Source: Mycolicibacterium sp. CBMA 234
Lineage (GTDB): Bacteria; Actinomycetota; Actinomycetes; Mycobacteriales; Mycobacteriaceae
DNA: 64,000 nt
Direction: 5' to 3'
NCBI RefSeq assembly: GCF_009729415.1
Contig: NZ_MPKW01000036.1
Coordinates: forward strand, 1-64,000
Each line of letters begins with the position of its first letter. Positions within the stretch are counted from its first letter, which is position 1. The notes beneath the pieces are model-generated. The model made no database searches. It was not told where the DNA came from and saw only the letters and a program-made list of their open reading frames with translations. The translations under genes were made by a program, and so were the position numbers. Shown piece by piece: positions 34,506 to 41,997 of this stretch.

Positions 34506-35381
34506 CTAGACCTTGGCGATGACGTTCTCGGCGAACATCTCCAGGTGCTTGATCTTTTCGTCGAGCGGCTGGGTGTCCTCGCCCATGATGTAGGGCACGC
34601 GGAAACCGACGATGACGTCGGTGACGCCCTTGTCCTCCAGTCGCTTCACGCCGTCGACGGTGAAGCCGTCGATCGAGATGACGTGAATCTGGAACTCGTC
34701 GCAGAGCCCGATGCGCTCCTCGGATTCGCGGTACTGCTGGAGCTTCGCCAGGAGCGGGTCGAGGTCGGCGGGATCGCCACCGCCGTGCATCCAGCCGTCA
34801 TTGCGGGCGGCGCGCTTGAGGGCGGCATCGGCATGGCCGCCGACCAGGATGGGCACCGGCTTGGTCGGCGCGGGCGTCATCTTGGTCTTCGGGATGTCGT
34901 AGAACTCGCCGTGGTATTCGAAGTAGTCACCCGAGGTCAGGCCGCGGATGACGTCGATGCACTCGTCCATGCGCTTGCCGCGGCGGGCGAACGGCACGCC
35001 CATGACCTCGTAGTCTTCGGGCCACGGGCTGGTGCCGACGCCGAGGCCCAGGCGGTTGTCGAACAGCGCGGCCAGGGACCCGGCCTGCTTGGCCACCAGG
35101 GCCGGCGGCCGGATGGGCAGCTTCAACACGAAGATGTTGAAGTGCAGCTTGGTTGTGACGGCCGACAGGGCGCCGATCAGCGAGAACGACTCGATGAACG
35201 ACTTGCCGTCGAGGAACTCGCGGCTGCCGTCGGCGGTGTACGGGTACGACGAGTCGGACTCGAAGGGGTACGCGATGCTGTCCGGAATGGTCATCGCGTG
35301 GTAGCCGGCTTCGTCAGCCGCCTTGGCCAGCGGGATGTAGTACTTCGGGTCGGTCATCGCTTCGGCGTAGGTGAACCTCAT
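34506..35381 (-). CDS. LLM-class F420-dependent oxidoreductase with KstR box
   Basis: This gene encodes 291 residues, ATG start 11 bases after a perfect KstR-type palindrome. Luciferase-like landmarks: AKAADEAGYHAMTIPDSIAYP, LHFNIFVLKLPIRPPALVAKQAGSLAAL, NRLGLGVGTSPWPEDYEVMGV, KRMDECIDVIRGL and PVPILVGGHADAALKRAARN. The combination is typical of mycobacterial F420-linked oxidoreductases. The position relative to ku/ligD and fpg fits M. tuberculosis Rv0940c. The operator suggests a role in sterol or related lipid breakdown. It converges with the sulfatase 15 bases away. Confidence 0.87.
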   Translation of the reverse strand: MRFTYAEAMTDPKYYIPLAKAADEAGYHAMTIPDSIAYPFESDSSYPYTADGSREFLDGKSFIESFSLIGALSAVTTKLHFNIFVLKLPIRPPALVAKQAGSLAALFDNRLGLGVGTSPWPEDYEVMGVPFARRGKRMDECIDVIRGLTSGDYFEYHGEFYDIPKTKMTPAPTKPVPILVGGHADAALKRAARNDGWMHGGGDPADLDPLLAKLQQYRESEERIGLCDEFQIHVISIDGFTVDGVKRLEDKGVTDVIVGFRVPYIMGEDTQPLDEKIKHLEMFAENVIAKV

Positions 35382-35391
35382 AACCCCGATG

Positions 35392-35407
35392 CTAGAACGT
35401 GTTCTAG
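35392..35407. promoter_or_regulatory. KstR-like operator upstream of the LLM gene
   Basis: CTAGAAC-GT-GTTCTAG is a perfect 7+7 inverted repeat matching TnnAACnnGTTnnA. It lies 10 bases before the ATG of the LLM oxidoreductase, in the 61-base gap after the AurF-like gene. A LexA box was excluded because the GAAC/GTTC spacing is two, not four. Confidence 0.8.
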
Positions 35408-35442
35408 TTTTGCGGAACGGGTACGGCCCATTCAGTGGCTGG

Positions 35443-36657
35443 TTATGTGAGCGGGAAGGGCGGCAGACCCGCGCCGCTGATGGCGTAACCGCCCTGCTGG
35501 CTGCGCTCGGTGACGCGCGCTGTCGCGGAGCGTTCGCCTACCGCCACCGTGACGGAACCGCGGGGAAGCTCGTCGAGTGTCTCGAAAACCGTTCCGCGCC
35601 AATGGTACTGGCCATCGATCGGGTCGAGGTGCCCGGCCAGCCGGACCCGGACGTCGCGGCCGTCGATGGTGGCGGGTCCGTCGTAGAAGTCTTCGGAGTC
35701 GGCAATCTCCACCCGGGGCGCCGGCTCGACCGGGCCACCGGGCAAGAACCCGCTGCGCCGCCACAGCCGCCGTGCGATCGGGCCCAGGAGTCCAACTTCC
35801 TCCAGGAAGGAGGCCAGCGGCGCGAAGCCGGCGATCTGTGTCTCGATCCGGTGCGGTGACGTCCGCGCCATCTTGCGTGCCGCCCTGGCATCCAAGCCGA
35901 CGCGGCGGTACTGCACCTTGTTGGTGAACAGGAACCGGAAGAACAAGCCGCCAATGCCGTTGAGGTTGCCTACCCAGAAGCGCTTCGGCCACGACATCTC
36001 GGGCGTCCGCTTGCGCAGCCCGTCACGGGCGAACTGGATGTGCCGGGCCTCTTCGGTGACGTGAATTCGCATGAGCCGCTGAACCATTGGCTGCAGCTCG
36101 GGGTCGTCCATCATCTGCCGCTGCAGCGAATCGAAGATCTCCTCGCCGATCAACGCGGCGACCCACAGCACCGAGCCTTGGAAGGCGAACGGCAGCATAT
36201 TGATGATCAGGCGCTGGTACAGCTTCGGCCGCACCGGGTCAGCGCCGACCTTTTCAATGGCCTTGCCGAACATCACCATGTGCCGGGTCTCGTCGCCGAG
36301 TTCGGTCAGTTCGTAGTGGGTGGTCGAGGCAGTCGGATCCTGATGCATCATCTTGCGCAGCAGGGCCTGGTTGAGGATGTTCTCGAACCAGATGCCGGCC
36401 GACAGGGTGTTCACCAGTTCCTGGCGGGACAGCTCGATCTGCTCGGCCCGGCTCATCGACTCCCAGATCGGGGTGCCGTACAGCGACACCACCTTCGGCG
36501 GCAGGAAGAACTTGTCCGGATCGATCAGTGCGTCCCAATCGATGTCGACGATCGGCGCGTAGGACTTGCGTACGGAGCCTTTGAGCAGGCGTTCTGCGAA
36601 TTCCGCGCGCGTGGTCTGGCCTTTGACGGAAGCTGTCATCGTTGACATCCCATTCAC
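35443..36657 (-). CDS. AurF-like diiron oxygenase fused to a DUF4873 domain
   Basis: This gene encodes 404 residues; ATGs at codons 1, 4 and 7 are all possible starts. Residues ~20-290 are a ferritin-like diiron protein of the AurF type: ENILNQALLRKMMHQDP, the ligand motif ELTELGDETRHMVMFGKAI, then GEEIFDSLQRQMM and RIHVTEEARHIQFARDGL. The two ExxRH-type motifs bind the iron pair. Residues ~315-404 (DFYDGPATIDGRDVRVRLAG, then HWRGTVF) are a DUF4873 domain, which elsewhere occurs alone or fused to flavin monooxygenases. The reaction could be N-oxygenation of an arylamine or another hydroxylation. It precedes the KstR-box LLM gene on the same strand. Confidence 0.82.
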   Translation of the reverse strand: MNGMSTMTASVKGQTTRAEFAERLLKGSVRKSYAPIVDIDWDALIDPDKFFLPPKVVSLYGTPIWESMSRAEQIELSRQELVNTLSAGIWFENILNQALLRKMMHQDPTASTTHYELTELGDETRHMVMFGKAIEKVGADPVRPKLYQRLIINMLPFAFQGSVLWVAALIGEEIFDSLQRQMMDDPELQPMVQRLMRIHVTEEARHIQFARDGLRKRTPEMSWPKRFWVGNLNGIGGLFFRFLFTNKVQYRRVGLDARAARKMARTSPHRIETQIAGFAPLASFLEEVGLLGPIARRLWRRSGFLPGGPVEPAPRVEIADSEDFYDGPATIDGRDVRVRLAGHLDPIDGQYHWRGTVFETLDELPRGSVTVAVGERSATARVTERSQQGGYAISGAGLPPFPLT

Positions 36658-36791
36658 GAGTGTTTCGGAAGTGTCCTCAATTCGAAGTTACGTCTGCTCG
36701 ACGGGGTTAGTCAATACCTCGGGTACCGGATACCTAGGGTTCGTGTTGCGCGCGAAATGTTGTGGCCGGCCGCCCCGATACCCTTCCGTGC

Positions 36792-37538
36792 ATGCGCACC
36801 ATCCATGTCATCGGTATCGGCGCGGGCGACCCCGATTACGTGACGGCCCAAGCCGTGGCAGCCCTCAACGACACCCAGGTGTTCTTCGCCATGGATAAGG
36901 GCGACGCGAAGGACGACCTCGTGGCGTTGCGCAGGCTCGTCTGCGAACGGTTCATCGAGAAACCCGGCTACCGGTTCGTGGCACTGCCCGACCCGAAGCG
37001 GGCCAAAGATCGCAATTACCACGACGCCGTCACCGAATGGCATGCCGCGCGGGCCCGGCTGTGGGCCGAGGCTATCGAGACTGAGCTCGGTCCCGACGGG
37101 GTCGGGGCATTCCTGGCCTGGGGCGACCCGTCGCTCTATGACAGCACGCTGCGCATCCTGGACCGGGTCGCCGAACACGTCGAGTTCGAGTTCGACGTCA
37201 TCCCCGGGATCACTGCCATCCAAGCGTTGACCGCTCGACATCGCATACCGCTCAACGACATTGGTGAACCGGTGCTGATCACCACCGGCCGTCAGCTGCG
37301 TGACCATGGGCTGACCGGCGCCGCTGTGGTGATGCTCGACGGTGAGTGCTCATTCCTGGAATGCCCACCGCAGACGCGGATTTGGTGGGGCGCCTACCTC
37401 GGTACTGCCGACGAGATGCTGATCGCCGGGACCATCGGCGACGTCGGTGAACGGATCGCGCGCGAGCGCGCCGAGGCCCGCGCCCGGCACGGCTGGATCA
37501 TGGATACCTATCTGTTGCGGGCAGAATCGACGGCATGA
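36792..37538 (+). CDS. cobF: Precorrin-6A synthase (deacetylating) CobF
   Basis: This gene encodes 248 residues from ATG 36792 (MRTIHVIGIGAGDPDYVTAQ); the ten-codon upstream extension lacks homology-like pattern. The tetrapyrrole methylase fold is clear: HVIGIGAGDPDYVT, FLAWGDPSLYDSTLRILDRV and FDVIPGITAIQALTARHRIPL. CobF-type features are MDKGDAKDDLVALRR and IWWGAYLGTADEMLIAGTI. It methylates precorrin-5 with loss of acetate in the aerobic B12 pathway. The gene is intact here; it is missing from the M. tuberculosis complex as I recall. No other cob gene is adjacent. It overlaps the next gene by four bases. Confidence 0.92.
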   Translation: MRTIHVIGIGAGDPDYVTAQAVAALNDTQVFFAMDKGDAKDDLVALRRLVCERFIEKPGYRFVALPDPKRAKDRNYHDAVTEWHAARARLWAEAIETELGPDGVGAFLAWGDPSLYDSTLRILDRVAEHVEFEFDVIPGITAIQALTARHRIPLNDIGEPVLITTGRQLRDHGLTGAAVVMLDGECSFLECPPQTRIWWGAYLGTADEMLIAGTIGDVGERIARERAEARARHGWIMDTYLLRAESTA

Positions 37539-37930
37539 AATCGTTGCTGTTGCGGGCCTGCGTGACGGGCCTGGCGCTGTGGTTGGTCACCCGCATGGTG
37601 CCGGGGATCCATTTCGTTTTCGTCGAGGGCAGCACTGAACTCGAGCGGGTCGGCATCATCCTCGTCGTCGCGTTCATCTTCGGGCTGGTCAACGCCATCA
37701 TCAAACCGATCGTGCAGCTTTTCGCGATACCGCTGTACATCCTCACGCTCGGCCTGATTCACATCGTGATCAACGCGTGGATGCTCTGGATCACGTCGTG
37801 GATCACCGAAAACACCACGCACTGGGGGCTGGCTATCGACCAGTTCTGGTTCACCGCGATCTGGGCGGCGATCCTGCTGTCGGTGGTCGGCTGGGCGCTG
37901 GGATTGGTGCAGCGCGCCGTCGAGCGCTAG
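37535..37930 (+). CDS. Phage-holin-like four-helix membrane protein (YvlD type)
   Basis: This gene encodes 131 residues with four hydrophobic segments (for example LLLRACVTGLALWLVTRMV, VGIILVVAFIFGLVNAIIKPI, ILTLGLIHIVINAWMLWI and FTAIWAAILLSVVGWALGLV). The GLVNAIIKPI motif is the marker of the Phage_holin_4_2 family, which is chromosomal and not phage-borne in most bacteria. Function unknown; some members affect envelope stress. Start ATG overlaps the cobF stop (ATGA), and the end overlaps the convergent FUSC gene by four bases. Confidence 0.85.
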   Translation: MKSLLLRACVTGLALWLVTRMVPGIHFVFVEGSTELERVGIILVVAFIFGLVNAIIKPIVQLFAIPLYILTLGLIHIVINAWMLWITSWITENTTHWGLAIDQFWFTAIWAAILLSVVGWALGLVQRAVER

Positions 37931-39711
37931 GCCAGCGACGCCTGAATCGTGCGTAATTCGGTGGCGCCGAAGGCCGGCGGCTCGGTGATGTCGGCAGCGG
38001 GCCGTCCGGCGCGGATCGCGTCGGCCAGCTCGCCGATCACCGCAGTCAGTCGGTCGGCATCGGCGGGCGTGATCGGCGCTTCCAACCGCTCGGTGGCCCA
38101 GCTCGCGGCGAGCGTCCGGTATGCCAGTTGCTCGGTGGCGACGATGGTCGGCCAAAGTCGTTCCGCCGCAAGCCGACTCCGCGTTGATCCACCGACGGCG
38201 GTGTCGTAGACGGGCAACATCGCCATCGCGCTCAGCTGCAGATTCCGACGGTCATTGCGGGCCTGATCGGTCGTCACCGCGCCGGCGGCCAAGTGCGGCA
38301 CCACTGCGGCGACTGCATCCAGCGCTCCGGCGATCGATTCGCCGGGCCCAGCCGTAGGTCCACGCTGGCTCAGCCGCAGCACCAGAAGTGCCACCACACA
38401 ACCGATTACGGTGTCGATGCCGCGGGCGAACAGCATGTCGAGCACGTTGGTGACGTGGTGTCCGCCCGACGCGATGGTCAATGCCGCCGGGGTGATGAAG
38501 ATGACCGCCAACGTGTAGTTGCGCACCACGAACATCTCGATCAGGAACTGAAGCGTGCCGATGATCAGGGCAATCCAGGGCCCGCCCGGTGCCGCGACCA
38601 GGATGGCCCCGGCGAGCACCAGGCCCAGCCAGGTCCCGAGGGTGCGTTCGATGCCGCGCTGCACGGTGCGTCGCCAATCGAAACCCTGGTGCAGCATCAG
38701 TACCGCTGAGGCCATGGCCCAGTAGGCGTGGGTGACGTTCAGCGCGCCGGCGATCGCCCCTGAGATGGCCACCGCCACCGCGGCTCGCCATGCCGCCGCG
38801 AGAACGGGCGAACCGGGCGTCACCGCGCGGCGCAACAGGGTTACGACGGTCGGCCGGCCCAACGGGACCAAACCTTCGGGACTGCCGCCGATGTCGTCGG
38901 GCACGGTCCCCAGCCAGCGGGCCAAGACGGCGCCGTCAACGGCCATCGGCCGGCCCTGATCGGCCGCCGCCATGGCTTCGGCGAACAGCGCGTGCAGCCG
39001 ACGGTTCGTCATCCGCAGGCGGTAGAGGGCGTCGTCGGGTTTGGGGCGCACCGGCTGGAACGTCACCAGGGTCACCCAGGCTTCGTGCAAGAGCTGCGCG
39101 GCGCGGTGCCGCGCGTCGGGCGCTGGCGTCTCGATGTAGGTAGCCACCGCTTCGGCGGCCGCCGCGATCGCGGCGCGCTCCGGCCCACGCGGTCTGATCA
39201 GCGCGCCGGCCATGTGCGCGACCCACGAGAACCCGCCGCCGGCCAACACCAGCGCACCCAAGTGCCACGGGCTCAGGTGCGTCGTCGTCGACACCCCGGT
39301 CGCTGCAGCGCACGCCAACACCGGCATGTACGCGCCGGGTGGCCCGACAGAGAGCGCCTGGCAGACCAGCACGGCGATCATCGCGATGACGGTCACGACC
39401 AGCACCGCGGACCATGGCATCGCTGCTGCCCAGTCGCCGAGCGCCACCGCGACCGCGAACGAGAGCGCGATGGCACCCAGGTAGCCGGCGCGGTTGAGGT
39501 ACGGGCGCCCGCTGCCGTAGAGCGAGGTGAACCCGCCGATGGTGGCGATCAATCCGGCGGACACGTCTCCGGCGGCCCACCCGATGAGCACCGGCACCGC
39601 CATGCAGATCGCCGCACGCAACGCGAACGGCCAGCGCCGCGGCACGCTATTGATGACCAGCATGCGCCGCAGGGGATTGGTCGCTGGGACGGGCGCCGAG
39701 CGGTCTGCCAT
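37927..39711 (-). CDS. FUSC-family aromatic-acid/fusaric-acid-type exporter
   Basis: This gene encodes 594 residues from ATG 39711 (MADRSAPVPATNPLRR); the frame is open upstream only as the shadow of fpg. There are two blocks of hydrophobic helices (residues ~30-150 and ~350-480), each followed by a soluble region. This is the duplicated layout of FUSC/YccS/AaeB proteins. Examples are ALRAAICMAVPVLIGWAAG and GFDWRRTVQRGIERTLGTWLGLVLAG, a typical phrase of the second FUSC block. It probably exports aromatic acids or similar metabolites. Divergent from the Fpg/Nei gene (54 bases) and convergent with the holin-like gene. Confidence 0.85.
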   Translation of the reverse strand: MADRSAPVPATNPLRRMLVINSVPRRWPFALRAAICMAVPVLIGWAAGDVSAGLIATIGGFTSLYGSGRPYLNRAGYLGAIALSFAVAVALGDWAAAMPWSAVLVVTVIAMIAVLVCQALSVGPPGAYMPVLACAAATGVSTTTHLSPWHLGALVLAGGGFSWVAHMAGALIRPRGPERAAIAAAAEAVATYIETPAPDARHRAAQLLHEAWVTLVTFQPVRPKPDDALYRLRMTNRRLHALFAEAMAAADQGRPMAVDGAVLARWLGTVPDDIGGSPEGLVPLGRPTVVTLLRRAVTPGSPVLAAAWRAAVAVAISGAIAGALNVTHAYWAMASAVLMLHQGFDWRRTVQRGIERTLGTWLGLVLAGAILVAAPGGPWIALIIGTLQFLIEMFVVRNYTLAVIFITPAALTIASGGHHVTNVLDMLFARGIDTVIGCVVALLVLRLSQRGPTAGPGESIAGALDAVAAVVPHLAAGAVTTDQARNDRRNLQLSAMAMLPVYDTAVGGSTRSRLAAERLWPTIVATEQLAYRTLAASWATERLEAPITPADADRLTAVIGELADAIRAGRPAADITEPPAFGATELRTIQASLA

Positions 39712-39765
39712 GCGTACAGCATGCGTTACCGGCGATTTCGGCGCCTCATCGCTAGCCTGGACCCC

Positions 39766-40629
39766 ATGCCGGAACTTCCCGAGGTCGAGGCGCTCGCCGA
39801 TCACCTGCGTCGTCATGCGGTCGGACTGCCGGTGGGACGCGTCGACGTCTCCGCCCTGTCGGTGCTCAAGACCTTCGATCCGCCGCCGACCGCGCTGTAC
39901 GGCAACGAGGTCACCGGAGCCAATCGGTGGGGCAAATACCTGGGCTTGGAGGTGGGTGGACTCCACCTGATCACCCACCTGTCCCGGGCCGGTTGGCTGC
40001 GGTGGTCGGAGAAGCTCGCTGCTGCACCGCTCAAACCGGGCAAGGGGCCGATCGGGCTGCGGGTGCATCTCGGAAAGCCCGGCGAGGCACCAGGTTTCGA
40101 CCTCACCGAGGCAGGGACCCAGAAGCGGCTCGCGGTCTGGCTGGTCGACGATCCGCTGGCGGTGCCGCAGATCGCGTCGCTGGGACCGGACGCGCTATCG
40201 CTCGGGCCTGAAGAACTGGGCGCGGTGCTCGCCGGCAACACCGGGCGGATCAAGAACGTGATCACCGACCAGCATGTGATGGCCGGTATCGGCAACGCCT
40301 ACAGCGACGAAATCCTGCACGTGGCCAAGCTTTCGCCGTTCGCCACCGCGGGCAAGCTGACCGCCGACCAGTTCGGCGCGCTGCACGACGCGATGATCTC
40401 GGTGCTCACCGATGCAGTGTCCCGGTCGGTCGGCCAGGGGGCGGCAACCCTGAAGGGCGAGAAGCGGTCTGGGCTGCGAGTTCACGCGCGTACCGGGCTG
40501 CCATGCCCGGTCTGTGGCGATACCGTGCGTGAAGTGTCCTTCGCGGACAAGTCTTTTCAGTACTGCGCAACGTGCCAGACCGGCGGCAAGGTGCTCGCCG
40601 ACCGTCGAATGTCCAAGCTGCTCAAGTGA
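39766..40629 (+). CDS. Fpg/Nei-family DNA glycosylase (full length)
   Basis: This gene encodes 287 residues from ATG 39766; the open frame upstream is the shadow of FUSC. It starts MPELPEVE, with the catalytic proline P2 and E3 at the exact N-terminus. It contains THLSRAGWLRWS (K57-type region), the H2TH segment ITDQHVMAGIGNAYSDEIL and the C-terminal zinc finger C-x2-C-x16-C-x2-C (CPVCGD... YCATC). It excises oxidised bases and cuts the abasic site. The syntenic M. tuberculosis gene Rv0944 is a truncated Fpg2 without the N-terminal domain, whereas this copy is whole. It ends one base before the convergent chorismate mutase. Confidence 0.92.
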   Translation: MPELPEVEALADHLRRHAVGLPVGRVDVSALSVLKTFDPPPTALYGNEVTGANRWGKYLGLEVGGLHLITHLSRAGWLRWSEKLAAAPLKPGKGPIGLRVHLGKPGEAPGFDLTEAGTQKRLAVWLVDDPLAVPQIASLGPDALSLGPEELGAVLAGNTGRIKNVITDQHVMAGIGNAYSDEILHVAKLSPFATAGKLTADQFGALHDAMISVLTDAVSRSVGQGAATLKGEKRSGLRVHARTGLPCPVCGDTVREVSFADKSFQYCATCQTGGKVLADRRMSKLLK

Positions 40630-40630
40630 T

Positions 40631-41188
40631 TCAGCGGCAATAGCCGCGGGTGGCGGCGGTCAGCGCTTGTTGATAGCTCGGGTCGAGTTGCCGTTGCTGG
40701 GTGACCTCGGCGCGGGCCGTATCCAGTGCGACGGTGCAGCCCGGGCTGTGCAGGACGCCCTGCTGTGCCGCCAACTCGGTCACCATGGTGCGGTTGAAAC
40801 CGTCTATCGCCGTGCGTGATTCGGACAGATCCGGGGCTTCGGTTGGAGCTGCGGATGGATCGAACTTCCATTGGCTGAACCGCAAGTACTCGAGGCCTTC
40901 GGTGGCGTGAATCTGGTCGGTGAACACCCGGCGCACGAACACCGGGTCGGCGCCGACGGTCTCGGCCTGCGCACCGACTGCCGCCAGCACCTGATCGACT
41001 CGGTTGGCGTCCTCGATCGAGCCGTGGGTGAGCCATTTGACGGCGGCCACCGGGTCGGCGGTCTGCAGCCGTTGGGCGGCTGTGTCGACCAGGCGGAACA
41101 GCGGATCGTCGTCGGCGTGGGCGAGGGGAGCGGACATCGGGCCCAACACGGTGCCCAACCAGATGGCCAACAGCGCGGCGAACTTCAT
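40631..41188 (-). CDS. Secreted chorismate mutase (AroQ-gamma type)
   Basis: This gene encodes 185 residues from ATG 41188 (MKFAALLAIWLGTVLGPMSA), with a cleavage site likely after LAHA near residue 26. The mature part is helical and matches the periplasmic AroQ-gamma class: LVDTAAQRLQTADPVAAVKWLTHGS, DQVLAAVGAQAETVGADPVFVRRVFTDQI and FNRTMVTELAAQQ. Two cysteines (HSPGCTVAL and the C-terminal RGYC) should form the disulfide of the family. M. tuberculosis has such a protein in Rv1885c (about 199 residues). It converts chorismate to prephenate outside the cytoplasm; the role there is unclear. Confidence 0.86.
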   Translation of the reverse strand: MKFAALLAIWLGTVLGPMSAPLAHADDDPLFRLVDTAAQRLQTADPVAAVKWLTHGSIEDANRVDQVLAAVGAQAETVGADPVFVRRVFTDQIHATEGLEYLRFSQWKFDPSAAPTEAPDLSESRTAIDGFNRTMVTELAAQQGVLHSPGCTVALDTARAEVTQQRQLDPSYQQALTAATRGYCR

Positions 41189-41215
41189 GCCCCGATCCTG
41201 CACCCTGCGACCTTC

Positions 41216-41241
41216 TTGACAGCTGTCGAGTTGGCTACGCT
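41216..41241 (+). promoter_or_regulatory. Possible promoter of the SDR gene
   Basis: TTGACA at 41216-41221 and TACGCT at 41236-41241 resemble -35 and -10 boxes, but the 14-base spacer is short. The -10 stands six bases before the ATG at 41248, which would give a leaderless transcript, common in mycobacteria. Confidence 0.35.
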
Positions 41242-41247
41242 GCAGTC

Positions 41248-41997
41248 ATGACTCGGCAGAAAATCCTCATCACGGGCGCGAGCTCCGGCCTGGGCGCCGG
41301 TATGGCTCGGCAATTCGCGGCCAAGGGCCGTGACCTCGCACTGTGCGCCCGGCGCCTGGACAACCTCGAAGCGCTGAAAGCCGAACTGACGGCGCAGTAC
41401 CCCGGCGTCACCGTGGCCATCGCGACGCTCGACGTCAACGACCATGACCAGGTGCCCAAGGTTTTCGAAGAGCTGTCTGACGAACTCGGCGGCATCGACT
41501 GCGTCATCGTCAACGCCGGCATCGGCAAGGGCTACCCGCTGGGCGGCGGGAAGCTGTGGGCCAACAAGGCGACCATTGAGACCAACCTCGTCGCGGCGCT
41601 GGTGCAGATCGAAACGGCGCTGGAGATATTCAAGGCGGCGGGCCGGGGCCACCTGGTGCTGGTGTCGTCGGTGCTCGGCAACGTCGGCGTGCCGGGTTAC
41701 AAGGCCGCGTACGCCGCGAGCAAGGCCGGCGTCACGTCACTGGGTGAGTCGCTGCGTGCCGAGTACGCGTCCGGACCCATCAAGGTCACCGTGCTGGAAC
41801 CCGGCTACATCGAGTCGGAGATGACCGCGAAATCCAAGTCCACCATGCTCATGGTCGACAACGAGACCGGCGTGAAGGCCATGGTCGACGCCATCGAAAA
41901 CGAGAAGGGCCGCGCCGTCGTTCCGGGTTGGCCGTGGTGGCCGCTGGTCGAGGTGATGAAGCTCGTGCCCCCGCGCTTCACCAAGTACTTCGCCTAG
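41248..41997 (+). CDS. Short-chain dehydrogenase (Rv0945 orthologue)
   Basis: This gene encodes 249 residues, ATG start. Classical SDR residues: LITGASSGLGAGMARQ, VNAGIGKG, LVLVSSVLGN with the catalytic serine and YKAAYAASKAGV with Tyr-x3-Lys. The C-terminal end is a hydrophobic WPWWPLVEVMKLVPPRF that may touch the membrane. Its position between Fpg and pgi equals Rv0945 in M. tuberculosis. The substrate is unknown. The stop overlaps that of convergent pgi by four bases. Confidence 0.9.
   Translation: MTRQKILITGASSGLGAGMARQFAAKGRDLALCARRLDNLEALKAELTAQYPGVTVAIATLDVNDHDQVPKVFEELSDELGGIDCVIVNAGIGKGYPLGGGKLWANKATIETNLVAALVQIETALEIFKAAGRGHLVLVSSVLGNVGVPGYKAAYAASKAGVTSLGESLRAEYASGPIKVTVLEPGYIESEMTAKSKSTMLMVDNETGVKAMVDAIENEKGRAVVPGWPWWPLVEVMKLVPPRFTKYFA

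Noticed and set aside
35392..35407. CTAGAACGTGTTCTAG as a LexA/SOS box near DNA-repair genes
   Set aside because: The mycobacterial SOS box needs four bases between GAAC and GTTC. Here there are two, which fits KstR.
37535..37930. The holin-family protein as a sign of prophage
   Set aside because: No lysin, integrase or structural gene is nearby, and this holin-like family is a normal chromosomal membrane family in actinobacteria.
38992..39765. An N-terminal extension of the Fpg/Nei protein
   Set aside because: Catalysis needs proline right after the initiator methionine (MPELPE), so translation must start at 39766. The upstream frame is antisense to the FUSC gene.
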